A stretch of DNA of 64,000 nucleotides from an uncultured Ruminococcus sp. (GCA_902788785.1 CADALT010000001.1:124001-188000), one strand, 5' to 3'; shown: positions 34,185 to 46,244, counted from the stretch's first letter. The notes: generated from the letters alone by a model not told the origin. Numbers and translations are program-made.

Positions 34185-34190
34185 AAAGTA

Positions 34191-37100
34191 TTATTTAAAG
34201 TAATTTACACCGCTCTCGAAGATCTTCTGATCCTTAGCGCCGGGAACATTCTTGCAAACACCGTCGCCCATTCTCTCGGAGTGACCCATCTTACCCAGAA
34301 CTCTGCCATCGGGTGAAGTGATACCCTCGATAGCCTGGAAAGATGTGTTGGGGTTACAATGTATATCGAATGTGGGCTCACCATCAAAGTCAACGTACTG
34401 TGTAGCGATCTGACCGTTTTCAGCAAGCTTAGCGATCTCATCGGCACTTGCAACAAATCTGCCCTCGCCGTGTGATATAGCGATGGTGTGGATATCTCCG
34501 ACCTCACAGCCTGCAAGCCATGGTGACTTGTTTGAAGCGATACGAGTATTTACCATCTTAGACTGATGTCTTGCAATGGTATTAAATGTAAGTGTAGGAG
34601 AATCATCTCTCATATCAACGATCTCGCCGTAAGGAACAAGACCCAGCTTGATAAGTGCCTGGAAACCGTTACAGATACCCAGCATCAGACCGTCTCTGTT
34701 TTTGAGCAGGTCGTGGATAGCATCTGTCAGCTTGGGGTTTCTCAGGAAGGAAACGATGAACTTACCGCTTCCGTCGGGCTCATCACCGCCGCTGAATCCG
34801 CCGGGCAGCATAACGATCTGCGACTGCTTGATCTTACGCTCCATAGCATCAACAGACTCCTTGATAGCCTGTTCGGAAAGGTTGCGTACTACAAATATCT
34901 CAGCATCGGCGCCTGCCTTCTCGAACTGTCTTGCGGTATCGTACTCGCAGTTAGTTCCCGGGAATACAGGGATAAGTACACGAGGCTTTGCGACCTTGAT
35001 AGCGGGAGCTTTACGCTCACCTGCTGTGTAGCTGTACTTTTCGGGCTTAGCTGAAGGCTCCTTAACATGAACGGGATATACAGGCTCGAGCTTGTCTTCC
35101 CAGAGTTTCTGGAGCTTTTCAAGATCAACAGTATAATTAGCGGTAACGATCTTGTACTCTTCGGTAGTCTCACCTATAACTCTCTCATCAGTCTCGACAC
35201 CATCAGCCAGCTCGATAACAAAGCTGCCGTAGCAAGCTCTGTAAAGCTCGGAAGGATCGATCTTATCAGTAAACTTGAAGCCGATCTTGTTACCGAATGC
35301 CATCTTGGAAACAGCCTCGGAGATTCCGCCGTAAGCCACAGACCAGCAGGACAGTACCTTGCCGTCAGCAATGAGCTTCTCGACCTTCTCGAAAACTTTC
35401 TTCAGAGAATCAAAGTTTACGAGATTGTTTGCATCATATTCAGGCTTGATATAGATGACCTTAGAGCCTGCCTTCTTGAATTCCTGAGAGATGATATTAT
35501 CTGTCTTAGCAGTTGAAACTGCAAAAGAAACCAGTGTAGGAGGAACATCTATATTCTCGAATGTACCAGACATAGAGTCCTTACCGCCGATGGAACCGCA
35601 GCCCAGTTCGATCTGTGCCTTATAAGCGCCCAGCAAAGCAGATAAAGGCTTGCCCCATCTTGAAGGATCATTCTGTGTTCTTTCAAAATACTCCTGGAAT
35701 GTCAGCCAGCAATGCTCGTAAGTACCGCCTGTTGCGATGACCTTAGCTATGGATTCTACAACTGCGGACATAGCGCCGTGATAAGGGCTGACACTGGACA
35801 GGAACGGATTGAAGCCCCAGCCCATGATGGAAGCTGTCTTTGTCTCGCCGTTAAGAACAGGGAGTTTAGCAGCCATTGCCTGAGTAGGTGTATTCTGGTA
35901 TTTACCGCCATAAGGCATCAGTACAGTGCCTGCACCGATAGTAGAGTCAAATCTTTCTACAAGACCCTTCTGTGAGCAGATATTCAGATTTGAGATCATT
36001 GCTTCCCATCTGTCTGCATTATCTTCGCCGCCGTTATCAGCTGCGAATACAGGTGTGGGAACTTCTATATCGGTATGCTTTTCAGCACCGTTGGAGTTAA
36101 GGAATTCTCTGGAAAGATCAACGATAGTATTGCCGTTCCAGCTCATGCGCAGCCTTGGTTCAGCAGTTACTCTTGCGACCATTGTAGCTTCAAGGTTCTC
36201 TCTTGCAGCTTCCTTCATGAACTTTTCAAGATCATCCTTAGCGATAACTACAGCCATTCTCTCCTGAGACTCGGAGATAGCCAGCTCAGTACCGTCAAGA
36301 CCATCATACTTCTTGGTAACAAGATCAAGATTGATCTGAAGACCGTCTGCAAGCTCACCGATAGCAACGGATACACCGCCGGCACCGAAGTCGTTGCAGC
36401 GCTTGATCATTGAAGTAACTTCAGGATTTCTGAACAGTCTCTGGAGCTTTCTTTCCTCGGGAGCATTACCCTTCTGAACTTCTGCGCCGCAGGTCTCGAG
36501 GGAGTGGAGAGTATGGGACTTGGAAGAACCTGTAGCACCGCCGCATCCGTCTCTGCCTGTCTTACCGCCCAGCAGGATAACGATATCCTCGGGAGCAGGT
36601 CTTTCACGTCTTACATTAGATGCGGGAGCAGCACCGATAACAGCACCGATCTCCATTCTCTTTGCAACATAACCGGGATGGTATATCTCATTTACATGGC
36701 CTGTAGCAAGACCTATCTGGTTACCATAGGAAGAATAACCGTTAGCTGCACCAACTACCAGCTTTCTCTGAGGCAGTTTGCCTGCAATGGTATCCTCAAC
36801 AGGTACCAGCGGATTGCCTGCACCTGTTACACGCATAGCCTGATATACATATGAACGTCCCGAGAGAGGGTCTCTGATAGCACCGCCAAGACAAGTAGCT
36901 GCACCACCGAAAGGCTCGATCTCTGTAGGATGGTTGTGTGTTTCGTTCTTGAACATAAGCAGCCAGTCTTCGTCAACGCCGTTAACATCGACTTTGATCT
37001 TAACAGAGCAAGCATTGATCTCTTCGCTCTCGTCCAGATCCTTGAGCTTGCCTGCCTTTTTGAGCTGCTTTGCACCGAAGCAAGCCAGATCCATCAGTGT

Positions 37101-37904
37101 GATGGGCTTATCTGTTCTGCCTGCATACAGATCTTTTCTGGCATTTATGTAGTCAGTAAAAGTAGCTGCGATATAGTCGGGCTCGATGGATACATTATCT
37201 ATCATTGTGGAGAATGTGGTATGACGGCAATGGTCAGACCAATAAGTATCAATCATCCTGATCTCAGTAATGGTAGGATTGCGCTTCTCCTGTTCCTTGA
37301 AATACTTCTGGCAGAACTTGATGTCGTCAAGATCCATTGCAAGACCGAGTTCCTGAAGCATCTCTTTAAGCTCATCCTCTGTGGAATAGATAAAGCCGTC
37401 AACAGTCTCGACTGTTGTGGGGATATCATACTTGATATCCAGTGTTTCAAATTCATCGAGAGAAGCCTCTCTGGACTCAACAGGGTTTATCATATAGCCC
37501 TTGATCTGTGCCATCTCTTCATCAGTAAGCTTGCCCGAAACGATGTAGATCCTTGCGGATTTGATAACGGGGCGCTTGCCTGCTGTGAGCAGAGATATAC
37601 ACTGCGCACATGAATCCGCTCTCTGATCGAACTGACCGGGCAGATACTCAACTGCGAAGATCTGCTCATCCTCACCTACAGCGGGGATATGATCATAGGT
37701 AACATCTACCGCAGGCTCTGAGAATACCACAGGAATGGCAAGCTCAAAATCCTCACGGGGCAGACCCTCGGCATCATAGCGGTTTACGACCCTGAGACCT
37801 TTAAGGTTATCAAGACCCAGCGCAGACTTGATGCCGCCCAGCAGCGAATCAGCTTCAACAGCAAATTCAGGCTTTTTTTCAACATAAATTCTGTATACTG
37901 ACAT
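34191..37904 (-). CDS. purL: Phosphoribosylformylglycinamidine synthase, large single-chain form
   Basis: 1237 residues, the fused form in which the amidotransferase and synthetase parts are one chain. It makes FGAM from FGAR with glutamine and ATP, the fourth step of purine synthesis. Synthetase motifs include SDHCRHTTFST, NETHNHPTEIEPFGGAATCL and GGKDSMSGTF. The class I glutaminase part starts near PVFPGTNCEYD and has MLPGGFSGGDE, with the nucleophile Cys in MLGICNGFQAL (about residue 1075), and a His-x-Glu pair in ISHGEGRF. No other pur genes are next to it. Start ATG at 37904 with GGAG eight bases ahead. Confidence 0.95.
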   Translation of the reverse strand: MSVYRIYVEKKPEFAVEADSLLGGIKSALGLDNLKGLRVVNRYDAEGLPREDFELAIPVVFSEPAVDVTYDHIPAVGEDEQIFAVEYLPGQFDQRADSCAQCISLLTAGKRPVIKSARIYIVSGKLTDEEMAQIKGYMINPVESREASLDEFETLDIKYDIPTTVETVDGFIYSTEDELKEMLQELGLAMDLDDIKFCQKYFKEQEKRNPTITEIRMIDTYWSDHCRHTTFSTMIDNVSIEPDYIAATFTDYINARKDLYAGRTDKPITLMDLACFGAKQLKKAGKLKDLDESEEINACSVKIKVDVNGVDEDWLLMFKNETHNHPTEIEPFGGAATCLGGAIRDPLSGRSYVYQAMRVTGAGNPLVPVEDTIAGKLPQRKLVVGAANGYSSYGNQIGLATGHVNEIYHPGYVAKRMEIGAVIGAAPASNVRRERPAPEDIVILLGGKTGRDGCGGATGSSKSHTLHSLETCGAEVQKGNAPEERKLQRLFRNPEVTSMIKRCNDFGAGGVSVAIGELADGLQINLDLVTKKYDGLDGTELAISESQERMAVVIAKDDLEKFMKEAARENLEATMVARVTAEPRLRMSWNGNTIVDLSREFLNSNGAEKHTDIEVPTPVFAADNGGEDNADRWEAMISNLNICSQKGLVERFDSTIGAGTVLMPYGGKYQNTPTQAMAAKLPVLNGETKTASIMGWGFNPFLSSVSPYHGAMSAVVESIAKVIATGGTYEHCWLTFQEYFERTQNDPSRWGKPLSALLGAYKAQIELGCGSIGGKDSMSGTFENIDVPPTLVSFAVSTAKTDNIISQEFKKAGSKVIYIKPEYDANNLVNFDSLKKVFEKVEKLIADGKVLSCWSVAYGGISEAVSKMAFGNKIGFKFTDKIDPSELYRACYGSFVIELADGVETDERVIGETTEEYKIVTANYTVDLEKLQKLWEDKLEPVYPVHVKEPSAKPEKYSYTAGERKAPAIKVAKPRVLIPVFPGTNCEYDTARQFEKAGADAEIFVVRNLSEQAIKESVDAMERKIKQSQIVMLPGGFSGGDEPDGSGKFIVSFLRNPKLTDAIHDLLKNRDGLMLGICNGFQALIKLGLVPYGEIVDMRDDSPTLTFNTIARHQSKMVNTRIASNKSPWLAGCEVGDIHTIAISHGEGRFVASADEIAKLAENGQIATQYVDFDGEPTFDIHCNPNTSFQAIEGITSPDGRVLGKMGHSERMGDGVCKNVPGAKDQKIFESGVNYFK

Positions 37905-37970
37905 ATCAGCAGCTCCTTTACAGATATATTTTACTATCCTAAAGTGTACAGGCGTACCTATACAAATACT

Positions 37971-38000
37971 ATTATACTACAACTTACAGCTTTTTGTCAA
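37971..38000 (-). promoter_or_regulatory. SigA-type promoter for purL
   Basis: On the minus strand: TTGACA (37995-38000), 18 bases, TATAAT (37971-37976). Confidence 0.75.
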
Positions 38001-38018
38001 TGACTTTATTATTAAACA

Positions 38019-38047
38019 TTGACTTACAAAGAAAAATGTTATATAAT
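38019..38047 (+). promoter_or_regulatory. SigA-type promoter for the DUF815 ATPase gene
   Basis: TTGACT (38019-38024), 17 bases, TATAAT (38042-38047); back to back with the purL promoter. Confidence 0.75.
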
Positions 38048-38080
38048 GTCATTAAATGCAATTGAAGGGATCTGAATTTT

Positions 38081-39280
38081 ATGACTTATTTCAACAGAAT
38101 GCTGACACAGATGAACAGTCTGGTCATTTTCAGGGCGCTGAGGTATGATCCTGTACTGATCAAACTGACAGATACCATGGATATGATCGAGAAGGACACG
38201 GATAATATAGATGGTATCATCGATGTGTACACTGATATGATAGCCGAACTCTACAAGCACACTGATGATCTGACTGAATATGTGCTCAAAGCAGTGCTCG
38301 AGGATGAAAATCTATTTATACTAAAAAAAGGCGAAGGTCTGCCTACGGGTACACTGCTTGAAAACTGCCTGGCGAACGAGCTGGCTTTCCTCGAAGAGAT
38401 AGCTACTGTTCCCTGTAAAGAATTGACTGAGCGTATAAGATACAGCGGATTTCTGCCGGAATACAAAATAAGCCCCAGAGATTTTTCACAGATCTATGCT
38501 CAGAGAGTCCATGAGATCAACAAGATAGGATACGGCATATATTCAAAGAACAATATATTTATAATAAAAGAAGGTCTGATGACCCCTGTGGAAAACCCTG
38601 ATCCTATCAGACTTTCGCAGCTGCACGATTATGAACAGGAGCGTGAACAGGTAATACTGAACACCAAAGCACTGCTTGCAGGCAAGCCCGCAAACAATGT
38701 GCTGCTCTACGGTGACTGCGGCACAGGTAAATCTTCTACCGTAAAGGCGATAGCGAATGAGTTTGCCTGTGAAGGTCTGAGACTCATCGAACTGAAAAAG
38801 AAACAGCTGCATGAGATACCAAATATCGTTGAAGCTATAAGCAAAAATCCGCTGAAATTCATCATATTCATCGACGATCTTTCTTTTACAGAGGACGACA
38901 GTGATTATGCAGCGCTTAAAGCTATCCTTGAAGGCAGTGTTGATTCGACAGCATCCAATCTTGTTATCTATGCCACATCGAACCGCCGCCATCTTGTAAG
39001 GGAGACATTTACTTCAAGGAAAGGTGACGAGATACATTTCAAAGATACTTTGCAGGAACTTTTATCGCTTTCAGACCGTTTCGGTTTGACTGTAACTTTC
39101 CAGAAACCCGATAAAAAGATCTATCTTGACCTGGTAAACAAGATAGCCGAGCAGTATGAATTAAAGACCGACAAGGAAGAGCTTGAACTTAAAGCTGAAC
39201 AGTTCGCACTTGGCAAGGGCGGACGTTCTCCGAGAGTTGCAAAGCAGTTCGTCGAATATATCAAGGGAATCGAAAACTGA
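38081..39280 (+). CDS. DUF815 family AAA-type ATPase
   Basis: 399 residues. The N-terminal 190 residues are helical and acidic. The ATPase core has Walker A LLYGDCGTGKSS (about residues 207-218), Walker B FIIFIDDLSF and a sensor-like YATSNRRHLVRE. DDLSF and SNRRHLVRE are marks of the DUF815 family, widespread in Firmicutes and without a settled function. The C-terminal LGKGGRSPRVAKQFVEYI resembles the lid region. Monocistronic, with promoter at 38019 and terminator at 39283. Confidence 0.88.
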   Translation: MTYFNRMLTQMNSLVIFRALRYDPVLIKLTDTMDMIEKDTDNIDGIIDVYTDMIAELYKHTDDLTEYVLKAVLEDENLFILKKGEGLPTGTLLENCLANELAFLEEIATVPCKELTERIRYSGFLPEYKISPRDFSQIYAQRVHEINKIGYGIYSKNNIFIIKEGLMTPVENPDPIRLSQLHDYEQEREQVILNTKALLAGKPANNVLLYGDCGTGKSSTVKAIANEFACEGLRLIELKKKQLHEIPNIVEAISKNPLKFIIFIDDLSFTEDDSDYAALKAILEGSVDSTASNLVIYATSNRRHLVRETFTSRKGDEIHFKDTLQELLSLSDRFGLTVTFQKPDKKIYLDLVNKIAEQYELKTDKEELELKAEQFALGKGGRSPRVAKQFVEYIKGIEN

Positions 39281-39282
39281 CA

Positions 39283-39325
39283 AAAACGTCCGAACGGAAT
39301 GTATCTTCCGCTCGGACGTTTTATT
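39283..39325. terminator. Bidirectional terminator between DUF815 and ligA
   Basis: AAAACGTCCG pairs with CGGACGTTTT (39283-39322) with CGGAA/TTCCG inside. A and T runs on both sides suit convergent genes. Confidence 0.88.
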
Positions 39326-39326
39326 A

Positions 39327-41327
<2,001 letters not shown>

Positions 41328-41360
41328 TCAAGTAATGACGCAGAGTCTGCGAATATAATT

Positions 41361-41389
41361 ATTATACCACAATCTTCCGAATAATACAA
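41361..41389 (-). promoter_or_regulatory. SigA-type promoter for ligA
   Basis: On the minus strand: TTGTAT, 17 bases, TATAAT (41361-41366). The leader holds a small CGCAGA/TCTGCG palindrome. Confidence 0.6.
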
Positions 41390-41391
41390 GC

Positions 41392-42015
41392 CTAACTCTG
41401 CCTGTAATACTGTGGTATATCCCCGACAATAAGACTGTCATTTATGATCTGTTCTTCGCAGACACTTATATCTCTGTGACCATTGGGCAGTATGGCTCTT
41501 ATCTCTACGGTGATAGTAACGTAAACTGTCAGCCTCGTCTGATTTATACCTGCGGCTTCGAGTTTGGAAGAAAACTCGCTTTTAACGGCACCAAGCTGCT
41601 GCACGCCCAGATCTATACTGTGTCCTTTTCCCGAAAATACAGGTATGCCCAGCAATGTTCCGATAGGTATGGAAATACCATTTTCGTCCAGTTCAGAAAG
41701 ACCACAGCTCACTTCTTCTGTCAGTCGGTTTTTCAGACGGTTTGCCGCAGCAGTATCAAGCTGTGCGGCTATCACTTTTCCCGTGTCATCACATTTCAGC
41801 GTATAAAGGCTTGTATCGTGATTTTCAGCCATAGTTTGCTCAAGCGCCGAACCGATGATGTCCATAGCAGCTTCCCTGCCGCAGTATTCGCTTATCTCGG
41901 AAAGATGCTCGCCTATCTCCCTGACGGCTGTGAAAACAAATATCAGTATAACTATCACAACACCCATCAGCACATAAGTAAGCCTGCGCTTTTTTGCAGT
42001 ATGTTTTAAACGCAA
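41392..42015 (-). CDS. yunB: Sporulation protein YunB-like
   Basis: 207 residues that begin with TTG at 42015 behind an AAGGGTGATA site. One N-terminal membrane helix (YVLMGVVIVILIFVFTAV) and an outside domain with the YunB pattern: IIGSALEQTM, ENGISIPIGTLLGIPVFSG and GAVKSEFSSKLEAAGINQTR. YunB is needed for normal spore formation in Bacillus under SigE. Its presence suggests a sporulation lineage, although the genus is often not seen to form spores. Start and family are fairly sure; the role here is inferred. Confidence 0.85.
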   Translation of the reverse strand: MRLKHTAKKRRLTYVLMGVVIVILIFVFTAVREIGEHLSEISEYCGREAAMDIIGSALEQTMAENHDTSLYTLKCDDTGKVIAAQLDTAAANRLKNRLTEEVSCGLSELDENGISIPIGTLLGIPVFSGKGHSIDLGVQQLGAVKSEFSSKLEAAGINQTRLTVYVTITVEIRAILPNGHRDISVCEEQIINDSLIVGDIPQYYRQS

Positions 42016-42061
42016 AATATCACCCTTGATATACTACTCTTATCAAGCAGACGTTGTGAAT

Positions 42062-42098
42062 AAAAAATATCGCTCCATCCAATAGGACAGAGCGATAT
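42062..42098 (-). terminator. Terminator of the transketolase operon
   Basis: ATATCGCT (42067-42074) pairs with AGCGATAT (42091-42098); on the minus strand a run of six T follows. Confidence 0.85.
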
Positions 42099-42114
42099 CA
42101 GTATTGTTACAGTA

Positions 42115-43062
42115 TTACTTAGCCTTAACAGCTTCTCTTGCCTTAGCAACGATATTATCAGCGCACAGACCGAACTGCTTGAGCAGGTCAACTGCGGGAC
42201 CCGAGTGACCGAATTCATCATTGACACCGATCCTTACCTGCTTTGTGGGACGCTTAGCAGAAAGAACATCTGCCACTGCCGAACCCAGACCGCCGATTAT
42301 GCTGTGCTCCTCAACAGTCAGTACGAGGTTTGTCTTTTCAGCATTCTTTACGATGATATCCTCATCGATAGGCTTGATGGTGTGGATATTGATAACAGCA
42401 GCGTCAATACCCTCATCAGCCAGTACCTTAGCAGCCTCGATAGCCTCGCCTACCATAAGACCTGTTGCGAAAATGGCGATGTCCTTGCCTTCTCTCAACT
42501 GAACGCCCTTGCCAAGCTCAAACTTATAAGTAGCAGGGTCGTTTATAACGGGAGCAGCAAGTCTGCCGAATCTGAGGTATACAGGACCCTCGTGAAGTAT
42601 AGCAGCTTCAACTGCTGCTCTTGCTTCTGTATCATCAGCAGGATTGATAACAGTCATACCGGGTATAGTTCTCATAAGAGCGATATCCTCATTGCACTGA
42701 TGAGTAGCACCGTCCTCACCAACAGATATACCTGCATGAGTTGCACCGATCTTTACATTCAGGTGAGGATAACCGATGGAGTTTCTAACCTGCTCAAAAG
42801 CTCTGCCTGCAGCAAACATAGCAAATGTAGATGCAAAAGGTACAAGACCTGTTGCAGCCATACCTGCCGCAACACTCATCATGTTGGATTCTGCGATACC
42901 GCAGTCAAAATGTCTGTCAGGGAACTTCTTCTTGAAGATACCTGTTTTGGTAGCAGCTGCCAGGTCTGCATCGAGAACTACCAGCTTATCATACTTATCA
43001 CCAAGCTCAGCAAGTGCGTTGCCGTAGCTTTCTCTAGTTGCGATCTTCTTTACATCAGCCAT
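42115..43062 (-). CDS. Transketolase, C-terminal subunit
   Basis: 315 residues, the pyrimidine-binding and C-terminal half of a split transketolase. DCGIAESNMMSVAAGMA contains the conserved catalytic Glu of the TPP family. The C-terminal domain has TVEEHSIIGGLGSAVADVL. Together with the gene upstream (43066) it moves two-carbon units between sugar phosphates in the pentose pathway. The two genes are three bases apart and surely co-translated. Confidence 0.93.
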   Translation of the reverse strand: MADVKKIATRESYGNALAELGDKYDKLVVLDADLAAATKTGIFKKKFPDRHFDCGIAESNMMSVAAGMAATGLVPFASTFAMFAAGRAFEQVRNSIGYPHLNVKIGATHAGISVGEDGATHQCNEDIALMRTIPGMTVINPADDTEARAAVEAAILHEGPVYLRFGRLAAPVINDPATYKFELGKGVQLREGKDIAIFATGLMVGEAIEAAKVLADEGIDAAVINIHTIKPIDEDIIVKNAEKTNLVLTVEEHSIIGGLGSAVADVLSAKRPTKQVRIGVNDEFGHSGPAVDLLKQFGLCADNIVAKAREAVKAK

Positions 43063-43065
43063 GAT

Positions 43066-43905
43066 TCAGCCCTCCAGTTCTTTCAGATGTGCATTGAGCT
43101 CCTCAACTGCCTGAGCATACTGCTCAGCGTTAGGCGCAGTACCGTGCCAGGAAACGTTATTCTCCATAAAGGAAACGCCCTTGCCCTTAACGCTCTTCAT
43201 AACTATTACAGTAGGCTGACCACAGACTGTTTCTGCCTCATTGAAAGCCTTTTCGAGTGAATCAAAATCATGCGCATCAGCTTCTACAACGTGAAGACCG
43301 AATGCCTTGAACTTATCAACGATCGGATAAGGCGACATAACATCGCTGATCTTACCATCGATCTGAAGACCGTTGTTATCAACGATCATAACGAGGTTGT
43401 CCAGCTTATAATGAGCCGAGAACATGGAAGCTTCCCAAACCTGACCTTCCTGTATCTCGCCGTCACCGAGAACGGTATATACCTTGTAATTCTCGCCCTG
43501 GATCTTTGCAGAGAGCGCCATACCTGCCGCAACAGATACACCCTGTCCCAGTGAACCCGAGGACATATCCACGCCGGGGATAGTAATGCAGGGATGTCCC
43601 TGAAGCAGTGCACCGATGTGTCTGAGGCTCTTCAGCTCATCTGTGGAGAAGAAACCCTTCTGTGCCAGTGTCGAATAAAGTGCGGGTGCAGTGTGACCCT
43701 TGGACAGAACAAATCTGTCTCTGCTTGCCTCATCGGGCTTATCGGGATAAACATTCATCTTTGCGAAGTAAAGATAAGTCATCACGTCAGCTATCGAGAG
43801 CGAACCGCCCGGATGTCCCGACTTGGCGTTGAACACGCCTTCGATTATGCCGAGACGTACCTTACAGGCAGTGATCTCAAGCTGTTTTTTGAGTGTAGCG
43901 TCCAT
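43066..43905 (-). CDS. Transketolase, N-terminal subunit
   Basis: 279 residues, the TPP-pyrophosphate-binding half. GHPGGSLSIADVMTYLYF and the TPP motif GDGEIQEGQVWEA then VDNNGLQ are clear, as are SKGHTAPALYS and SSGSLGQGVSVAAG. It pairs with the C-terminal subunit just downstream. Split transketolase is usual in Clostridia and many anaerobes. Strong GGAGG site at 43913. Confidence 0.94.
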   Translation of the reverse strand: MDATLKKQLEITACKVRLGIIEGVFNAKSGHPGGSLSIADVMTYLYFAKMNVYPDKPDEASRDRFVLSKGHTAPALYSTLAQKGFFSTDELKSLRHIGALLQGHPCITIPGVDMSSGSLGQGVSVAAGMALSAKIQGENYKVYTVLGDGEIQEGQVWEASMFSAHYKLDNLVMIVDNNGLQIDGKISDVMSPYPIVDKFKAFGLHVVEADAHDFDSLEKAFNEAETVCGQPTVIVMKSVKGKGVSFMENNVSWHGTAPNAEQYAQAVEELNAHLKELEG

Positions 43906-44001
43906 ACAAAAACCTCCAATATTGCAAATTGATATATAAGCTTTTGCAGATGTAAAGTCAGCTCACTTTACTCATGCATTAGCTTGCCTTAAGCCTGTAC
44001 G

Positions 44002-44823
44002 TTAAGATTTTCGCACAAGCTTATAGATATGTTCAAGTGCCGCAGCTACTGCATCCTCCTCGCAGGAATTATCAAGCACGATATCGCAGACCGCCTTGAC
44101 TTCATCGACTGCGTTGGATGGACATATCGCAAGATCAGCAGCTTCCAGCATTTCGATGTCATTATTATAATCGCCCATGGCAACGAAGGTAAAGTCCTCC
44201 ATATCACAGACTGTACGCATTTTCGTAAGCGCCGAGCCCTTGGAAATATTCTGAGGAAGTACCTCATAATATTCGGGTGCAGACCTTACAAAATCAACTC
44301 CTGTCCAGCCTCGGCGTTCAACATAAGATATGAGTTTATCCATGTTCTCGGGTTCGACTGCAAACAGAACTTTATACCAGTTTTCAGGTATCTCATCTAT
44401 AGAGCAGATAACAGGCTCGACCTTACAGATAACATTATGCCTTGCCTCTACATCATTCATCTGAGGCACATAAACATGGTCAAGTGTTAATACTTCACAC
44501 CCCACATTGGGATTATCTCTGAGTATCTCACTGATGATCTCCCTTGTGAGATCGGGAAGAAAAACATCATGTATCTGCTCTTTATTGTTCAGATCGTAGA
44601 CCATTCCGCCATTGCACATGATTATCGGGCAATTTACGGAAAAAGATTCAAAATACTGCTGTGCCGCCTGGACAGCTCTGCCTGTGGCAATAGAAAATTT
44701 ACCGCCATCCTGCTGAAATGCAGTTATAGCATCTATGCTGCGCTGTCCGGGTATTTTACTTGACGGCAAAAAAGTACCGTCCATATCGGTTATCAGCAAC
44801 ACTTTGCTTATATCTTCAAACAT
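44002..44823 (-). CDS. Cof-type HAD-superfamily phosphatase
   Basis: 273 residues. The HAD motifs are all there: ITDMDGTFLPSS (nucleophile Asp and the acid/base Asp), SIATGRAVQAA (motif 2), a Lys in KGSALTKM (motif 3) and MGDYNNDIEML (motif 4). The IIB cap domain in between places it in the Cof/YidA group, which dephosphorylates sugar phosphates or flavin precursors. It follows the rluD-like gene by six bases and is probably the last gene in that operon. Substrate unknown. Confidence 0.88.
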   Translation of the reverse strand: MFEDISKVLLITDMDGTFLPSSKIPGQRSIDAITAFQQDGGKFSIATGRAVQAAQQYFESFSVNCPIIMCNGGMVYDLNNKEQIHDVFLPDLTREIISEILRDNPNVGCEVLTLDHVYVPQMNDVEARHNVICKVEPVICSIDEIPENWYKVLFAVEPENMDKLISYVERRGWTGVDFVRSAPEYYEVLPQNISKGSALTKMRTVCDMEDFTFVAMGDYNNDIEMLEAADLAICPSNAVDEVKAVCDIVLDNSCEEDAVAAALEHIYKLVRKS

Positions 44824-44829
44824 TAAAAG

Positions 44830-45744
44830 TTATCCTTTCCTCAGCTTTTCGAGAACCTTCGTAAAATACTCGGGAAGTTCGCTCTCAAACTCCATATATT
44901 CTCCCGTATCGGGATGGATAAATCCAAGCTTTTTAGCATGAAGGCACTGCCCGTCAAGCCCCTTATACGGCTTACCGTAAACATCATCGCCCAACACGGG
45001 ATGACCAATAAAAGCGCTGTGGACACGTATCTGATGTGTCCTGCCCGTTTCGAGCCTGAACCTTACCAGTGAATATTGCCCGAGTTCCTCTATAACTTCA
45101 TAATGCGTAACAGCTTCCTTGGAATTCTGATAAGTCACGCACATTTTCTTTCGGTCAAACTTGCTCCTGCCGATTGGTTCATCAACAGTACCTGTACTTT
45201 CCTTGAATCTGCCGACACAAATAGCATTATATTCTCGTGTAAAGCTGTGCTGCTTTATCTGCTCAGCCAGAAAATTATGGGCTTTATCGGTCTTTGCGAC
45301 CATAAGCAGACCGCTTGTCAGCTTGTCTATCCTGTGGACTATGCCCGGTCGTATAACGCCGTTTATGGAAGAAAGTCTGCCTTTGCAATGGTACAGAAGT
45401 GCATTTACAAGCGTTCCATCGGGATTGCCTGCCGCAGGGTGAACGACCATGCCTTTTGGCTTGTTAACAACTAAAAGCGACTCGTCCTCATAAACTATCT
45501 CTATGGGAATATCCTGCGCAACCACCTGGAGTTCCTGCGGTTCAGGGATCTCGACGGTAACTTCATCGCCTTTTTTCAGCTTATAATTCTTATTTATCCT
45601 GCTGCCGTTTACCAGAACATTACCGTCCTCGGTCAGTTTTTGCAGCATTGATCTGGATACATCCTTGAGCTCGGACGAAAGCAGTTTATCTATCCTGATG
45701 CCAACGTGTTCGGCATCAGCGATGAATGTAAAGTGCTCCATCAT
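44830..45744 (-). CDS. RluD-like 23S rRNA pseudouridine synthase
   Basis: 304 residues. An S4 domain at the N-terminus (HVGIRIDKLLSSELKDVSRS) is followed by the RluA/RluD catalytic domain, with the active Asp in GIVHRIDKLTSGLLMVAK and the ending GRTHQIRVHSAFIGHP. In the Bacillus layout this gene (ylyB) follows lspA, as it does here with an overlap of four bases. It isomerises uridines in 23S rRNA; the exact site is not predictable. Confidence 0.9.
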   Translation of the reverse strand: MMEHFTFIADAEHVGIRIDKLLSSELKDVSRSMLQKLTEDGNVLVNGSRINKNYKLKKGDEVTVEIPEPQELQVVAQDIPIEIVYEDESLLVVNKPKGMVVHPAAGNPDGTLVNALLYHCKGRLSSINGVIRPGIVHRIDKLTSGLLMVAKTDKAHNFLAEQIKQHSFTREYNAICVGRFKESTGTVDEPIGRSKFDRKKMCVTYQNSKEAVTHYEVIEELGQYSLVRFRLETGRTHQIRVHSAFIGHPVLGDDVYGKPYKGLDGQCLHAKKLGFIHPDTGEYMEFESELPEYFTKVLEKLRKG

Positions 45745-46244
45745 TCCGCCTCCGAAGAAGTGTCAAGTTTATTTGCTTTAGAGTTCTTATTATCATATAA
45801 CAGCATTGATGTGCAGAAAAATATTGCTCCAACAACTATGCAGATGTCGGCAAAGTTGAAGATAGGAAAATTTATAGGCTCAAAACGGATATAGTCTATG
45901 ACCTCTTTCATCCTTATCCTATCAATTAGATTTCCAACACCGCCCGCAATTATCATCGCTATCGAAATAAGCTCCAATTTGTGTCCGTTGCGTATTTTAT
46001 ACATATATAAAAATCCTGCGATACAAACGATTATCGGCAGTGGTATAAGGAACCAGGTCTTGCCGCTCATGATACTCCAGGCAGCACCTGTATTTCTTAT
46101 ATGTGTCAAGCTGAATATCTTAACAGAACCAAATTTAACAACTTCGATGATTTCACCGAGTTCTATATGATTATCTACTACGGCTTTGATCACCTGATCT
46201 ATTACTATCAGTACAGCACAAAGCACAAGTGAAAGTGCAAACAT
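45741..46244 (-). CDS. lspA: Lipoprotein signal peptidase
   Basis: 167 residues from the ATG at 46244, which has GGAGGG ten bases away; the open frame extends 15 codons upstream without a site. Four membrane helices. The catalytic Asp pair is in GGVGNLIDRI and FNFADICIV, and NTGAAWSI is also conserved. It cuts the signal peptide of lipid-modified prolipoproteins, several of which are encoded in this window. It overlaps the rluD-like gene by four bases. Confidence 0.94.
   Translation of the reverse strand: MFALSLVLCAVLIVIDQVIKAVVDNHIELGEIIEVVKFGSVKIFSLTHIRNTGAAWSIMSGKTWFLIPLPIIVCIAGFLYMYKIRNGHKLELISIAMIIAGGVGNLIDRIRMKEVIDYIRFEPINFPIFNFADICIVVGAIFFCTSMLLYDNKNSKANKLDTSSEAE

Noticed and set aside
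43952..43971. Hairpin GTAAAGT/ACTTTAC after the HAD gene as a terminator
   Set aside because: A/T-rich short stem and no T-run follows on the minus strand.
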